Counted from the first letter of the stretch, positions 16,408 through 26,807 are shown. The stretch is 64,000 bases of DNA from an uncultured Novosphingobium sp. (GCA_946886075.1 CAMPHR010000002.1:62001-126000), one strand, 5' to 3'. Notes: generated by a model not told the origin, from the letters alone. Numbers and translations: made by a program.

Positions 16408-18224
16408 TCGAACGCCTCATTTTCCGGCATGGGGCGCGCGAAGTAGAAGCCCTGCCCATGGCCGCAGCCCATGGATTGCAGCGCGTGGGCCAGCTCCTGC
16501 GTCTCTATGCCTTCCGCCGTGACGTGCAGGTTTAGCGATTCGGCCAGCGACAGGATCGTGCGAACGATCGCCTGCTTGTCCTTGTCCTCCAGCATGGTGG
16601 ACACAAAGCTGCGATCGATCTTCAGAATGTCGATCGGCAGGCTGTGCAGGCTCGCCAGATTGGAATAGCCGGTGCCGAAATCGTCCATGGCGATCGGCAT
16701 CTGCAGGTCCTTCAGCGCCACCAGCAGCTTCCGCGCCTTGTCCGGATCGGCGATGATCGCGCTTTCCGTGAGCTCCACGGTCAGGCGCTTGCCCGACACC
16801 CCCGAATAACGCAGCGCCTCCTCGAACATCGACGCCACATCGTCGCGCGCCATCTGGATGGGCGACAGGTTCACGTTGACGCCGACCGGCAAAGCCTGCC
16901 CGAACTTCGCATCCCAGCGGCTGAGCGCCTGCGCCGCCTCATAGGCCGCCCAGCGCCCAAGCGGCGTGATGAGGCCGCTTTCCTCGGCCACCGCGATGAA
17001 CTCGCATGGCGACACATTGCCAAGGTCCGGGTCGTTCCAGCGGGCGAGCGCTTCGAAACCGGTGATTTCGCCCGTCTGCAGCTGGATCAAAGGCTGATAG
17101 GCCAGCGTCAGGTCACCCTGCGCCAGCGCAGTCCGCAGGCGGCTTTCGATCGAAAAGCGCCGCTGCGCTTCCTTGAGCACCCCGTTGCGGTAGATTTCCA
17201 CCTTTCCGCTGCGCTTGGCGATCTTCACCGCCGCCTGCGCCTTGCGCACCACATCGTCGGGGTCGTCATCAAGGCTGGTCGACAGCGCACAGCCGATCGC
17301 GCAGTCCACGCGAATCTGCAGATCGCTCAGCCGGATCGGCGAGCTCAGCGCGTCCTTCACCCTCTGAACGATATGAAGACAGTCAGACAAACCGTTGTTA
17401 AGGCGTGCAAATATCGCAAAATCGTTTCCGCCGATCCGGGCCAGCACGTCGCCTTGCCGCAAATTCGACTTCAACCGCTTTGCGACCGTGATCAGCAGTT
17501 CGTCGCCAGCCATCGGTCCCAGCGATTCGTTGACACGGCTGAACCTGCTGAGATCGATCGCGATGATGCCGAACTGCGAATTGCCCGGCCATGGCGTGTT
17601 GCGCAGCCGGTCTTCAATCTCTTCGCCAAAGCCCGTGCGGTTCGGCAACGCTGTCAACCCGTCCGACAATAATTCCCGCCGCAGGTTCCTCTCGGTGACC
17701 CGGTCGCTGGTGCGGTCCATCGCCGTGAAAAGGATGAGGTTCACGCCCTCTTCGTCCGATGGCAGCAGGCCAGCCGTGCAGGAAAAATATTCCGGGCCCA
17801 AAGGACCGTCTCGCCGCAATTCGAAGGAAGAGGAGACATTGTCGGTCAGCGCGACCTCCAAAATCCGCTCCCGCCAATCCTTGCAATAGGGCAGCTCGGC
17901 ACCCGGCTCGCTGCTTTCCAGGAAACTGCTGTAGAAAGTCTTGTTGACAGCAACGATCATCAAGTCGCTGTCTTTGAAGCATAACATCGCTGCCGCGTGC
18001 GGCACGGCCTCCAGCCAATGCTCCATCTCGGCCCGGCAGCGCAGATGCGTGCGCTCGAACCTCGCAAGGAGGCCGTCGTCCAGCCTTTGACTTGGCCGAA
18101 TACGCACAGGGACCGATTTCATAAGGCCCGGATTACGCACCAGTGGTAAATTTTCAGGAAACGACACGCTGTCATTTCCAGCAGATGAGCGGATTGTTAC
18201 GGAATCGTCAAAAGCGGTTGTCAC
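16371..18224 (-). CDS. PAS-GGDEF-EAL protein with degenerate GGDEF, probable c-di-GMP phosphodiesterase
   Basis: A 617-residue cytosolic signalling protein: a PAS-like segment (about 65-165), GGDEF domain (about 185-345) and EAL domain (about 360-610). The cyclase signature reads GGNDF (265-269), so synthesis of c-di-GMP is unlikely, but the inhibitory-site RQGD (256-259) is kept. The EAL side looks active: EAL (391-393), DDFGTGY (514-520), Lys535 in LKIDRSF and Glu571 in EGIET. The likely net role is c-di-GMP breakdown, tuned by GTP or c-di-GMP at the dead cyclase domain. No membrane segment is seen. Confidence 0.87.
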   Translation of the reverse strand: MTTAFDDSVTIRSSAGNDSVSFPENLPLVRNPGLMKSVPVRIRPSQRLDDGLLARFERTHLRCRAEMEHWLEAVPHAAAMLCFKDSDLMIVAVNKTFYSSFLESSEPGAELPYCKDWRERILEVALTDNVSSSFELRRDGPLGPEYFSCTAGLLPSDEEGVNLILFTAMDRTSDRVTERNLRRELLSDGLTALPNRTGFGEEIEDRLRNTPWPGNSQFGIIAIDLSRFSRVNESLGPMAGDELLITVAKRLKSNLRQGDVLARIGGNDFAIFARLNNGLSDCLHIVQRVKDALSSPIRLSDLQIRVDCAIGCALSTSLDDDPDDVVRKAQAAVKIAKRSGKVEIYRNGVLKEAQRRFSIESRLRTALAQGDLTLAYQPLIQLQTGEITGFEALARWNDPDLGNVSPCEFIAVAEESGLITPLGRWAAYEAAQALSRWDAKFGQALPVGVNVNLSPIQMARDDVASMFEEALRYSGVSGKRLTVELTESAIIADPDKARKLLVALKDLQMPIAMDDFGTGYSNLASLHSLPIDILKIDRSFVSTMLEDKDKQAIVRTILSLAESLNLHVTAEGIETQELAHALQSMGCGHGQGFYFARPMPENEAFDYWRARWNFETI

Positions 18225-20496
18225 GGGGGAAGCCCACCGGCGGCATCCGGCCTGCTGCGCCGCGTGCGACGCGCCACGGGGTCATGTCCGCCTCCGTCCG
18301 CGTCCGCCCGCTTTCACCGCCCATAGTCCAACTCAGGCCATCACTCATGCGAAACGCAACGGCGTCCGAAAGCCCACCGTCTCGATAACGCTGCATCTGC
18401 ACGCCCTGCCCGCGCGCCATGCGCGGCATCTCCACAAGCGGGAATACCAGCAGCTTGCGGTTTTCGCCGACGACGGCAACGCTGTCCGCCTCGGCCGCTA
18501 TGACGTGAACCACGGTCAACCGGGACCCAGGACGCACGTTCACCACCTGCTTGCCCTTGCGCGTTTCAGCGATCACATCGGCCACCGCCGCAACAAAGCC
18601 CCTGCCATCCGACGCCGCAAGCATCAGCTCGCTGCCTGCCCGGGCCGGGAACAACGCCACAATGTCTCCCTGATCATCCATATCGACCAATGACCGCACC
18701 GGATCACCAAAGCCACGCCCGCCCGGCAGCTTGTCCGCGCCCAGCGTGAAGATCCGCCCGCTCGCCGTCGCCAGCAGCAGCTTGTCGGTCGTCTGCGCAT
18801 GGAAGGCGATCTTGGGCCCGTCGCCTTCCTTGAACTTCAGCGTGTCGGCCGAAGCCAGGTCGCGATGGCCGCTCATCGCCCTTATCCAGCCGCGTTCCGA
18901 CAGGATGACGGTGATAGGCTCGCGCTCGATCATCGCCTCCAGCGGAATTTCGCGCGCCGGGGCGGCTTCCTCCACCAAGGTGCGCCGCTTGCCCATATCC
19001 GTCTCGGGAGAATAGCGTTTGCGCAGGTCGGCCAAATCTTTCTTCAGCCGGTTGCGCTGGCGGGTCGGGCTCTCGACCAGCTTCGTCAGCTCGTCGCGCT
19101 CCTTGACCAGCTGCGAATGCTCACGCCGCAGCTCCATCTCCTCCAGTTTGCGCAGGGATCGCAGCCGCATGTTGAGGATGGCTTCGGCCTGCCGGTCATT
19201 GAGGCCGAACTCCTCCATCATCACCGCCTTGGGCTCATCCTCGGTCCGGATGATCTCGATCACCCGGTCGAGATTGAGATAGGCGATGATATAGCCGTCG
19301 AGCAGTTCCAGCCGCGCCGCAATCTTGTCCAGCCGGTGACGGGCACGCCGCACCAGCACGTCGATCTGATGCTTCAGCCACTCGACCAGCACTGGCTTCA
19401 GCCCCAGCACGCGCGGCGTCCGGCTCGCATCCAGCACGTTGAGGTTCAGCGGAAAGCGGTTTTCAAGGTCGGTCAGCCGGAACAGGCTGTCCATCAGCAC
19501 GTCGGGATCGACCGTCCGCGCGCGCGGTTCGATGACGATCCGAATCTCCGCATCGCTTTCATCACGCACGTCCGCCAATATCGGCAGCTTCTTGTCGTTG
19601 ATCAGCGCGGCGATCTGCTCGATCAGCTTGGATTTCTGCACCTGGAACGGGATCTGCGTCACGATCGCCACCCATGTGCCCCGCCCGCCATCTTCCTTGT
19701 GCCAGCGCGCCCGCGTGCGGAAGGAACCTCGCCCAGTCGCGTAAGCCTCCGAAATGATCGACGGACTATCCACCAGCACCCCGCCGGTCGGGAAGTCCGG
19801 CCCGCGCACGATCTGCATGAGGTCCGCATGGTCCGCGTCAGGATTTTCGATCAGCAGGCTCGCTGCGTCGATCAGTTCGGACACATTATGCGGCGGGATG
19901 CTCGTCGCCATGCCAACTGCGATGCCGCTCGCGCCATTCGCCAACAGGTTGGGGAACAGCCCCGGAAACACCTCCGGCTCTTCATCCTCGCCATTATAGG
20001 TCGGTCGGAACTCGACGGTGCCCTCGTCCAACCCCGCCATCAGGTCGGCTGCCGCCTGGGTCAGCCGTGCCTCGGTATAGCGCATCGCCGCTGCATAATC
20101 GCCGTCGATATTGCCGAAGTTACCCTGTCCATCGACCAGCGGGGTTCGCAGGGAGAAGTCCTGCGCCAACCGCACCATGGCGTCATACACCGAGGAGTCG
20201 CCGTGCGGATGATATTTGCCGATGACGTCGCCCACGACGCGCGCGCACTTCTTGTAGGACGTTGTGTTGCGCGCCGGGTTGGCGACCAGCACGTCCGGCG
20301 AAGCGCCGCCCGGTTCCATCTTCAACAGCCGCATCGCCCACAACAAGCGCCGGTGCACCGGCTTCAACCCATCGCGCAGGTCCGGCAGCGACCGTGCCGT
20401 GATAGTGGAGAGCGCATAGACGAGGTAACGCTGCGACAGCGCTTCGTCGAACGGGTGATCCTTGATAGCGTCGAACGGGTCGCGAAAATCGGTCAT
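18208..20496 (-). CDS. parC: DNA topoisomerase IV subunit A
   Basis: A 762-residue ParC that with ParE decatenates chromosomes. The catalytic tyrosine is Tyr140 in [10 protein letters not shown]. The quinolone-determining stretch [13 protein letters not shown] has Ser101 and Asp105 at the sites of E. coli Ser80 and Glu84, a sensitive-type configuration. The C-terminal half carries beta-pinwheel repeats. The start ATG 20496 ([25 protein letters not shown]) fits the family; the longer open frame is antisense of otsB. It overlaps the GGDEF/EAL gene by 17 bases. Confidence 0.92.
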   Translation of the reverse strand: MTDFRDPFDAIKDHPFDEALSQRYLVYALSTITARSLPDLRDGLKPVHRRLLWAMRLLKMEPGGASPDVLVANPARNTTSYKKCARVVGDVIGKYHPHGDSSVYDAMVRLAQDFSLRTPLVDGQGNFGNIDGDYAAAMRYTEARLTQAAADLMAGLDEGTVEFRPTYNGEDEEPEVFPGLFPNLLANGASGIAVGMATSIPPHNVSELIDAASLLIENPDADHADLMQIVRGPDFPTGGVLVDSPSIISEAYATGRGSFRTRARWHKEDGGRGTWVAIVTQIPFQVQKSKLIEQIAALINDKKLPILADVRDESDAEIRIVIEPRARTVDPDVLMDSLFRLTDLENRFPLNLNVLDASRTPRVLGLKPVLVEWLKHQIDVLVRRARHRLDKIAARLELLDGYIIAYLNLDRVIEIIRTEDEPKAVMMEEFGLNDRQAEAILNMRLRSLRKLEEMELRREHSQLVKERDELTKLVESPTRQRNRLKKDLADLRKRYSPETDMGKRRTLVEEAAPAREIPLEAMIEREPITVILSERGWIRAMSGHRDLASADTLKFKEGDGPKIAFHAQTTDKLLLATASGRIFTLGADKLPGGRGFGDPVRSLVDMDDQGDIVALFPARAGSELMLAASDGRGFVAAVADVIAETRKGKQVVNVRPGSRLTVVHVIAAEADSVAVVGENRKLLVFPLVEMPRMARGQGVQMQRYRDGGLSDAVAFRMSDGLSWTMGGESGRTRTEADMTPWRVARGAAGRMPPVGFPRDNRF

Positions 20497-20641
20497 CGCG
20501 ATCGGAATAGCAGCGCAACGACAAAACGGAAACGGGGATTGCGGTCCGGCTACTAGCGGGGACATCAGCCGCGCTTCGGAAAATTCGCGCCGCCCGGCGA
20601 CCAAGGCTTGCACATTCGTTGCAACGCGCCAATTTGCGCCC

Positions 20642-21403
20642 GTGTCCGATTCAAGCCCCCACCTCACCACCCTTCCCCCGCCGCCAGCTTCCCTGCTGGC
20701 AGACGCATCGCTCTTCCTCGACTTTGACGGAACCCTCGCGCCGATCGCCGCGACCCCCGATGGCGTGGTCGTTGACGACGAGCTGCTCGCGATGCTCCGC
20801 AACCTGCGCGACGCTCTGGACGGCCGCCTCGCCATCGTCAGCGGCCGGTCGATCGAGACCTTGCGGGAACTTGGCTTTGGCGACTTCCTGCTCGCCGGAA
20901 CCCACGGGCTGGAATTCGCAGAGCCCGGCGAGCAAGTCGAAGCACCCCCTCGCCGCCCGGCGGTGGATGATGCCGAAGCCGCCTTCCACAGCTTCGCGGA
21001 TGGCAAGCCCGGCGTCCTTGTCGAACGCAAGACGATCAGCGTCGGCCTGCACTTCCGCGGCGCACCCCAATGGGGCGAGCAGGCGGGCGAACTCGCCACC
21101 CGTCTTGCTGAAAGGCTTGGCCTAGCCGTTCAGCCCGGCAAGATGCTGTTCGAACTACGCCCCGGCGGCGCGGACAAGGGGAGCGCGGTTCACGCTCTGA
21201 TGGCCCGTTCACCCATGGCTGGCGGCCGCCCGCTCTTCATCGGTGATGATGTGACCGATGAGGAAGGCTTTGCCGCCGCAGCCGAATTGGGCGGCGCGGG
21301 CATTCTGGTCGGCCCGCCCCGGACGACACTTGCCGCATTCTCTTTGGAACAGGTTGCCGCCGTCAGGCATTATCTTGGAAAGGGGGTCGTCAGGCCGGGC
21401 TGA
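20642..21403 (+). CDS. otsB: Trehalose-6-phosphate phosphatase
   Basis: A 253-residue HAD-family phosphatase making trehalose from trehalose-6-phosphate. The HAD nucleophile motif DFDGTLAPI begins at Asp27, and FIGDDVTDEEGF supplies the C-terminal acidic motif. The GTG start at 20642 gives the normal short N-terminus. It is the first gene of an otsB-GH15-otsA operon, three bases before the GH15 start. It diverges from parC; no EcfG-type promoter was found upstream. Confidence 0.9.
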   Translation: MSDSSPHLTTLPPPPASLLADASLFLDFDGTLAPIAATPDGVVVDDELLAMLRNLRDALDGRLAIVSGRSIETLRELGFGDFLLAGTHGLEFAEPGEQVEAPPRRPAVDDAEAAFHSFADGKPGVLVERKTISVGLHFRGAPQWGEQAGELATRLAERLGLAVQPGKMLFELRPGGADKGSAVHALMARSPMAGGRPLFIGDDVTDEEGFAAAAELGGAGILVGPPRTTLAAFSLEQVAAVRHYLGKGVVRPG

Positions 21404-21406
21404 GCC

Positions 21407-23278
21407 GTGGCTGACGCCCCTTGTTCGAACGAACCAGGGGGCAGAACGATAGTCAGGACCAATCAAACCCAATACGCCGGGAACGAACGCAATCTCGATC
21501 TCTGGCCGATCGGCAATTGCCAAGCTTCCGCGCTGATCGACCGCGCCGGGCGGATGATATGGGCATGCGTGCCCCGCGTGGACGGCGACCCCGTCTTTTC
21601 CGCTCTTCTCGATGACAAGGCGTGGGACCAGCCGGACGCGCGCGGTTTCTGGGCGATCGAGCTGGAAAACTGCGTCTCTGTTGAGCAGCATTATATCCGT
21701 AATACGCCGATCCTCGTCACGCGCCAGACCGATGACCATGGCAACGCCATAGAGCTGTACGATTTCTGCCCGCGTCACCGGCATTTGGGCCGCATGTATC
21801 GCCCGGTAGCCTTTTGCCGGATCGTTCGCCCCGTCGCTGGCAGCCCCCGCGTCCGCGTCCGGCTGCGGCCCACGACGTCCTGGCATTCAGAACAGGTGCC
21901 GATCAGCTATGGGTCCAACCATATAAGGCTGGTCTTGTCCTATATGGCGATGCGCATGTCGACCAATGCGCCCATCGGCCTCATTTCCCAGGAAAGCTGG
22001 TTCCGGCTGGAACATGACATGCATTTCTTCCTCGGCCCGGACGAAAGTTTCTCCGACGCGCTGCGCCCCGCAGTCGAGCGCATGCTGGACGACACCATCC
22101 ACGAATGGCAGGTCTGGGTCCGGGGCCTCGCCATCCCCGCCGAATGGCAGGAAGCCGTCATCCGCTCCGCCATCACCCTCAAACTCTGCCAGCATGAGGA
22201 AACGGGCGCGATCGTCGCGGCACTCACCACCAGCATCCCCGAACATGCCGATTCGGGACGCAACTGGGACTATCGCTACTGCTGGATTCGCGACGCCTAT
22301 TATACGGTCGAAGCGCTCAACCGGCTGGGCGCGCTCGACGTGTTGGAAAGCTACCTCGTCTATCTTCGCAACATCGTTGACGGTGCAAAGGGCGGCCATA
22401 TCCAGCCGCTCTATGACGTGCGCGGCAATGCGACGCTGGAGGAAGGCGAGGCGGAAAATCTGCCCGGCTATCGCGGCATGGGCCCGGTCCGCGTCGGTAA
22501 CGCCGCCTATTCGCAGATCCAGCATGACGCCTATGGACAGATCGTCCTGTCATCAGTCCAGGGCTTCATCGACCAGCGCCTGCTGCGCATGGCGGGCATG
22601 TCTGACTTCGAAGCGCTCGAAGCCGTCGGCGAGCGTGCATGGTCGGTCTATGACCAGCCGGACGCTGGCCTCTGGGAACTGCGCACCCGCGCCCATGTCC
22701 ACAGCTACAGCGCCGTGATGTGCTGGGCCGCCTGCGACCGCCTTGCCCATGCCGCCGCCGCGCTCGACCTGTCCGACCGCGAAGTCCATTGGCGCGAGCG
22801 GGCCGAGATCATGAAGGCGCGCATCCTTCAGTCATCCTGGCGCACTGAAAGCAACGCCATCTCCGCCAATTTCGAAGATGACGCCCGCGACGCCTCGCTG
22901 CTCCAGCTTCTCGATCTGCGCTTTCTGACCGCCGACAATCCGATGTTCGTCGGCACATTGAAGGCGCTGGAAAAGGACCTGCGGCGCGGCAACAATATGC
23001 TCCGCTACAGCACACCCGACGATTTCGGCGAGCCGGTCACGGCGTTCAACGTCTGCACCTTCTGGCTGATCGAAGCGCTGCACCGCACCGGCCGGACAGA
23101 AGAAGCGCGGCTGCTGTTTGAAGAAATGCTGTCCCGCCGCACCGCTGCGGGACTGTTGTCGGAGGATATCGATCCCGTGACCGGCGAATTGTGGGGCAAT
23201 TATCCCCAAACCTACTCATTGGTCGGCATCATCAACTGCGCCGTTCTGCTGAGCAAGCCGTGGAGCGTGATGCGATGA
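21407..23278 (+). CDS. GH15 family glycoside hydrolase, possible trehalase
   Basis: A 623-residue GH15 enzyme: an N-terminal beta domain (about 25-240, with LDLWPIGNCQASALIDRAGRMIW) and an (alpha/alpha)6 catalytic domain with NWDYRYCWIRDAYY (286-299), GYRGMGPVRVGNAA and a C-terminal LLSEDIDPVTGELWGNYPQTYS holding the presumed catalytic base. No signal peptide is seen, so it acts in the cytosol. The family covers glucoamylases and bacterial trehalases; position between otsB and otsA favours a trehalose-linked role. It overlaps otsA by four bases. Confidence 0.85.
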   Translation: MADAPCSNEPGGRTIVRTNQTQYAGNERNLDLWPIGNCQASALIDRAGRMIWACVPRVDGDPVFSALLDDKAWDQPDARGFWAIELENCVSVEQHYIRNTPILVTRQTDDHGNAIELYDFCPRHRHLGRMYRPVAFCRIVRPVAGSPRVRVRLRPTTSWHSEQVPISYGSNHIRLVLSYMAMRMSTNAPIGLISQESWFRLEHDMHFFLGPDESFSDALRPAVERMLDDTIHEWQVWVRGLAIPAEWQEAVIRSAITLKLCQHEETGAIVAALTTSIPEHADSGRNWDYRYCWIRDAYYTVEALNRLGALDVLESYLVYLRNIVDGAKGGHIQPLYDVRGNATLEEGEAENLPGYRGMGPVRVGNAAYSQIQHDAYGQIVLSSVQGFIDQRLLRMAGMSDFEALEAVGERAWSVYDQPDAGLWELRTRAHVHSYSAVMCWAACDRLAHAAAALDLSDREVHWRERAEIMKARILQSSWRTESNAISANFEDDARDASLLQLLDLRFLTADNPMFVGTLKALEKDLRRGNNMLRYSTPDDFGEPVTAFNVCTFWLIEALHRTGRTEEARLLFEEMLSRRTAAGLLSEDIDPVTGELWGNYPQTYSLVGIINCAVLLSKPWSVMR

Positions 23279-24684
23279 GTCGCCTGATAGTCATTTCCAA
23301 CCGGGTGAGCAGGCCCAACAAGTCTGGCAACCAGGGCGGCCTCGCCGTCGCGCTCGCCCAGGCCCTCCGCGAAAGCCGTGGCATCTGGGTAGGCTGGTCG
23401 GGTGAGGTGACGGAAAATTTCACGGGCCAGATCGGCTTTTCCGAAGATCAATGCGTCAAGACCGCGACCATCGATCTCGAAGAGCAAGATGTCGATGAAT
23501 ATTATAATGGCTATGCCAACAAGACGCTGTGGCCGCTCTTCCACTTCCGCATCGATCTTGCCGAATATGCCCGCGATTTCGAGGGCGGCTATAACCGCGT
23601 CAACAAGCGTTTTGCCGACACCACCAGCCCCCTGATCGAACCCGACGACATCATCTGGGTGCAGGATTATCACATGATCCCGCTTGGCCAGATGCTACGG
23701 GACAAGGGGCTAAACAACCGGATGGGCTTCTTCCTGCACATTCCCTGGCCGCCGACCCGCCTGCTTGTCTCCCTGCCCCATCATACAAAGCTGGTGCAGA
23801 CGCTGTTCGCCTATGACGTCATCGGCTTCCACACGGAAGAATGGCTCGAATCCTTCCGCCATTATGTGGAGCGGGAGATGAACGGGACGGTGGACGGCGA
23901 TTTCGTCACGCTCGGCGACCGCACGATCCAGGCGATCGCCTGCCCGATCGGCATCAACGCTCAGGAATTTTCCGGCGCCGCCGTGAGCGAGCCCGCCAGA
24001 GAGATGTACGAGAAAGTCCGCCGGTCCCTTCAAGACCGTTCGATGATCGTAGGCGTGGACCGCCTCGACTATAGCAAGGGATTGGAGGAACGCTTCAGCG
24101 GCTTTTCCCGCTTCCTGAAGGATCATCCCGAACATCATCGCAAGGTGGTCCTGACGCAGATCGCGCCACCCTCGCGCGGGGAGGTGGAAAGCTACCAGCA
24201 TATCCGCTCGACGCTCGACGCCATCGCCGGGCGCATCAACGGCGAATATAGCGACGTTGACTGGACGCCGATCCGCTACGTGAACCAGGGCTATCCCCGC
24301 GACAAGCTGGCGGGCATCTATCGCGCCGCCCGCATCGGCCTTGTCACCCCGTTGCGCGACGGCATGAACCTCGTCGCCAAGGAATATGTCGCCGCTCAAG
24401 ACCCCGACGATCCGGGCGTCCTCATCCTCTCCCGCTTCGCTGGCGCGGCGACGCAGCTCAAGGACGCGCTGCTCATCAATCCGTACAGCCCGGAAGAGAT
24501 GTCCGACGCCATCACCCGCGCCCTCGCCATGCCACTTGATGAGCGCCAGCGCCGCTGGCGTTCGATGATGGACTGTGTCGAGGAACAGGATATCAGCTGG
24601 TGGCGCCGCTGCTTCACCGAGCGCCTGACAGCGGCCCGGCAGGAAGAGGGCGAGCCGACGGGGCAAATCGAAACGACCCATTAA
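23275..24684 (+). CDS. otsA: Trehalose-6-phosphate synthase
   Basis: A 469-residue GT20 enzyme joining UDP-glucose and glucose-6-phosphate. Motifs are LIVISNRVSRP near the start, NQGGLAVAL, WVQDYHMIP, HIPWPPTRLL, VDRLDYSKGLEERF with the phosphate-contacting Arg and Lys, and LRDGMNLVAKEY. The start ATG 23275 overlaps the GH15 stop, so synthesis, phosphatase and GH15 are co-expressed. Trehalose would serve osmotic and desiccation protection. Confidence 0.93.
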   Translation: MSRLIVISNRVSRPNKSGNQGGLAVALAQALRESRGIWVGWSGEVTENFTGQIGFSEDQCVKTATIDLEEQDVDEYYNGYANKTLWPLFHFRIDLAEYARDFEGGYNRVNKRFADTTSPLIEPDDIIWVQDYHMIPLGQMLRDKGLNNRMGFFLHIPWPPTRLLVSLPHHTKLVQTLFAYDVIGFHTEEWLESFRHYVEREMNGTVDGDFVTLGDRTIQAIACPIGINAQEFSGAAVSEPAREMYEKVRRSLQDRSMIVGVDRLDYSKGLEERFSGFSRFLKDHPEHHRKVVLTQIAPPSRGEVESYQHIRSTLDAIAGRINGEYSDVDWTPIRYVNQGYPRDKLAGIYRAARIGLVTPLRDGMNLVAKEYVAAQDPDDPGVLILSRFAGAATQLKDALLINPYSPEEMSDAITRALAMPLDERQRRWRSMMDCVEEQDISWWRRCFTERLTAARQEEGEPTGQIETTH

Positions 24685-24831
24685 GGCGCTGACCTCCGGC
24701 CCTTTAAGCCCCCTAATTGCACCCCCGCCAGCTTTGGTCTATGGGCCGTGCCCAGCAGCCCCGGCACCCGCTGATCCTCCTTGATTCGCGTTGCCGGGGC
24801 ACATTCTTTTCTTGGGAAGACAGGAACGCGC

Positions 24832-25614
24832 ATGGCCCGTCGCCGCCAGATCTACGAAGGCAAGGCAAAGATCCTTTACGAAGGCCCTGAGCCCGGCACG
24901 ATCATCCAATATTTCAAGGACGACGCGACCGCCTTCAACGCGCAGAAGAAGGGCACGATTTCCGGCAAGGGCGTGCTCAATAACCGCATCTCCGAGCATA
25001 TCTTCACCCTGCTCGGCCAGATCGGCGTCCCCACCCACTTCATCCGCCGCCTCAACATGCGCGAACAGCTCGTTCGCCAGGTCGAAATCGTGCCGATCGA
25101 GGTCGTGGTCCGCAACGTCGCCGCCGGTTCCTTGAGCAAGAAGCTGGGGATCGAGGAAGGCACGCAGCTGCCCCGCACCCTGATCGAATATTGCTACAAG
25201 GATGACGCGCTGGGCGACCCGCTCGTGTCCGAAGAACATATCGCCTGCTTCGGCTGGGCCAGCCAGGAAGAGATGCACGACATCGCCGACATGGCGATCC
25301 GCATCAACGACTTCATGTGCGGCCTCTTCGCCGCCATCGGCATCCGCCTGATCGACTTCAAGCTGGAGTTCGGCCGCTTGTGGGACGGCGACTATAGCCG
25401 CATCATCCTGGCGGACGAAATCAGCCCGGACGGCTGCCGACTGTGGGACATGAACACCGGCGAAAAGCTGGACAAGGACCGGTTCCGCCGCGACCTTGGC
25501 GGCGAAGTCGAAGCCTATCAGGAAGTCGCCCGCCGCTTGGGCCTGCTGCCCGAAGGCGCGGACACGACCGTCCTCGACCTCGACACCCATCGCAAGAAGC
25601 GCAGCAAGGACTGA
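24832..25614 (+). CDS. purC: SAICAR synthetase
   Basis: A 260-residue PurC that joins CAIR and aspartate in purine synthesis. Family marks are [13 protein letters not shown] at the N-terminus, [36 protein letters not shown] and [15 protein letters not shown]. The start ATG 24832 matches the family's usual N-terminus. It is about 1.2 kb upstream of purS and purQ on the same strand but separated by a minus-strand permease, so it is a separate transcription unit. Confidence 0.95.
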   Translation: MARRRQIYEGKAKILYEGPEPGTIIQYFKDDATAFNAQKKGTISGKGVLNNRISEHIFTLLGQIGVPTHFIRRLNMREQLVRQVEIVPIEVVVRNVAAGSLSKKLGIEEGTQLPRTLIEYCYKDDALGDPLVSEEHIACFGWASQEEMHDIADMAIRINDFMCGLFAAIGIRLIDFKLEFGRLWDGDYSRIILADEISPDGCRLWDMNTGEKLDKDRFRRDLGGEVEAYQEVARRLGLLPEGADTTVLDLDTHRKKRSKD

Positions 25615-25630
25615 ATAGTCCCGCTAAACT

Positions 25631-25708
25631 CCGTTCGCACTGAGCTTGTCGAAGTGCCCTTCTTCCTTGAAGAACAGGGCAAGCCTTCGACAGGCTCAGG
25701 CCGAACGG
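25631..25708. repeat. Sphingomonad REP-like inverted repeat, copy 2
   Basis: CCGTTCGCACTGAGCTTGTC on the left is matched by a right arm reading CCTTCGACAGGCTCAGGCCGA and ending in CGAACGG, with a spacer that itself pairs partly (GCCCTTCTTCC / GAAGAACAGGGC). It sits between convergent purC and the TauE/SafE gene and may act as a terminator or mRNA stabiliser. Confidence 0.8.
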
Positions 25709-25724
25709 AAATGCGATCTGCTCA

Positions 25725-26477
25725 TCAACCCACCACCGCATCCACCATCAGCTTGATCCCCAACAGCACCATCAACACGTAAATCAACGTGTAGAAGCGC
25801 GCCGGATCAACCTTCCGCACCAACAACACCCCCGCATAGGTCGCCCCTATCGCGACCGGCGCCAACATAGCCGTCGCCATCAGATTAGCCCGCGTGAACT
25901 GCCCCAGCGCCGCATAAGCGGGCACCTTGATCCAGTTCATCACGGCAAAGGCGATCGCTGTCGTGCCCACCAGCACGTCGCGCGCCAGCCGCTTGGGCAG
26001 TACCCACATCTGGAATGGCGGCGCTCCGGCATGCGCGATCTGGCTCGTAAAGCCGCTGGCGACGCCCAGAAGTGTGCCCATCCAATCCGGCGAATTGGAC
26101 GGCAGCACCACCTTCCCGCCACGCTCGACCCAAAGCCGCTGCGCCCCGAACAAAGTCGAGATGAACCCCAACGCCCCGAGTATCGCCGTCTCCGACACCT
26201 GCGCGGCGAACAGGTAGCCCAGCGCCACGCCAACAGCCATGCCGGGCAGCATCACCTTCAATATATGCCCGTCCCAGCTATGCCGGAACGACCACACGCT
26301 CACCGCATCCTGCAAAATGAGGATAGGCAGCATGATCGCCGCCGCCCGCACCGGATCGATGCCCAGCGCCATGATCGGCATCGCCAGCGCCCCCGCGCCA
26401 GAAAAGCCACCCTTGGCGAGGCCGGACAGGACCACCGCCACGATCGCGCATGTGTAATAAAGATAGTCGCCGCTCAT
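25725..26477 (-). CDS. TauE/SafE-family permease
   Basis: A 250-residue inner membrane protein with about eight helices. Family repeats are seen in VVLSGLAKGGFSGAGALAMPIMAL at the N-terminus and VASGFTSQIAHAGAPPFQMWVLPK in the second half, both typical of TauE/SafE transporters that move sulfite, sulfonates or other organic anions. Neighbours give no hint to the substrate. It lies on the minus strand between purC and purS. Confidence 0.87.
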   Translation of the reverse strand: MSGDYLYYTCAIVAVVLSGLAKGGFSGAGALAMPIMALGIDPVRAAAIMLPILILQDAVSVWSFRHSWDGHILKVMLPGMAVGVALGYLFAAQVSETAILGALGFISTLFGAQRLWVERGGKVVLPSNSPDWMGTLLGVASGFTSQIAHAGAPPFQMWVLPKRLARDVLVGTTAIAFAVMNWIKVPAYAALGQFTRANLMATAMLAPVAIGATYAGVLLVRKVDPARFYTLIYVLMVLLGIKLMVDAVVG

Positions 26478-26532
26478 GCGCCCGCCCTAAAGCAAGGCAG
26501 CGACCCAAGCGAACAGCTTTTCGAAGCAAAGG

Positions 26533-26682
26533 TCAGGCGCTCGCCCGGTATCCGATCAGAACGCCGAAAGCGAACGTCGCAAGCAGGGCCAGCTGAACGC
26601 GGCCATGCGGATCGTCATAGCCGACGATCTGCTGCCCAAAGGCGAAAAGCCCCACAAACATCGCCAGTGCAAGACCAGCCAT
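26533..26682 (-). CDS. Very small membrane protein
   Basis: A 49-residue protein with two hydrophobic segments (MAGLALAMFVGLFAFGQQIVG and LALLATFAFGVLIGY) joined by a YDDPHGRVQ turn. The longer open frame starting at 26793 has an unlikely N-terminus, so ATG 26682 is preferred. It precedes the permease on the same strand with a 55-base gap. No family or function is recognised. Confidence 0.5.
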   Translation of the reverse strand: MAGLALAMFVGLFAFGQQIVGYDDPHGRVQLALLATFAFGVLIGYRASA

Positions 26683-26807
26683 ATCGAAAACCCTCTGTCC
26701 CGTCCCACAACCATAGCGGCCACTCGCTAATAAAGGGATAATGCCTTGCTTGGCGCGGCTCAGGGGACTAGGGGGTGCGCCATAGCAATCCACGGAGTTT
26801 TGGCCGC

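Noticed and set aside
18799..20556. 585-codon plus-strand frame opposite parC
   Set aside because: It is rich in His, Arg and Gln, as expected for antisense of a GC-rich gene, and parC motifs on the other strand are unambiguous.
20497..21099. N-terminal extension of parC by 201 codons
   Set aside because: The extra part is antisense of otsB and lacks topoisomerase sequence; ATG 20496 gives the normal ParC start.
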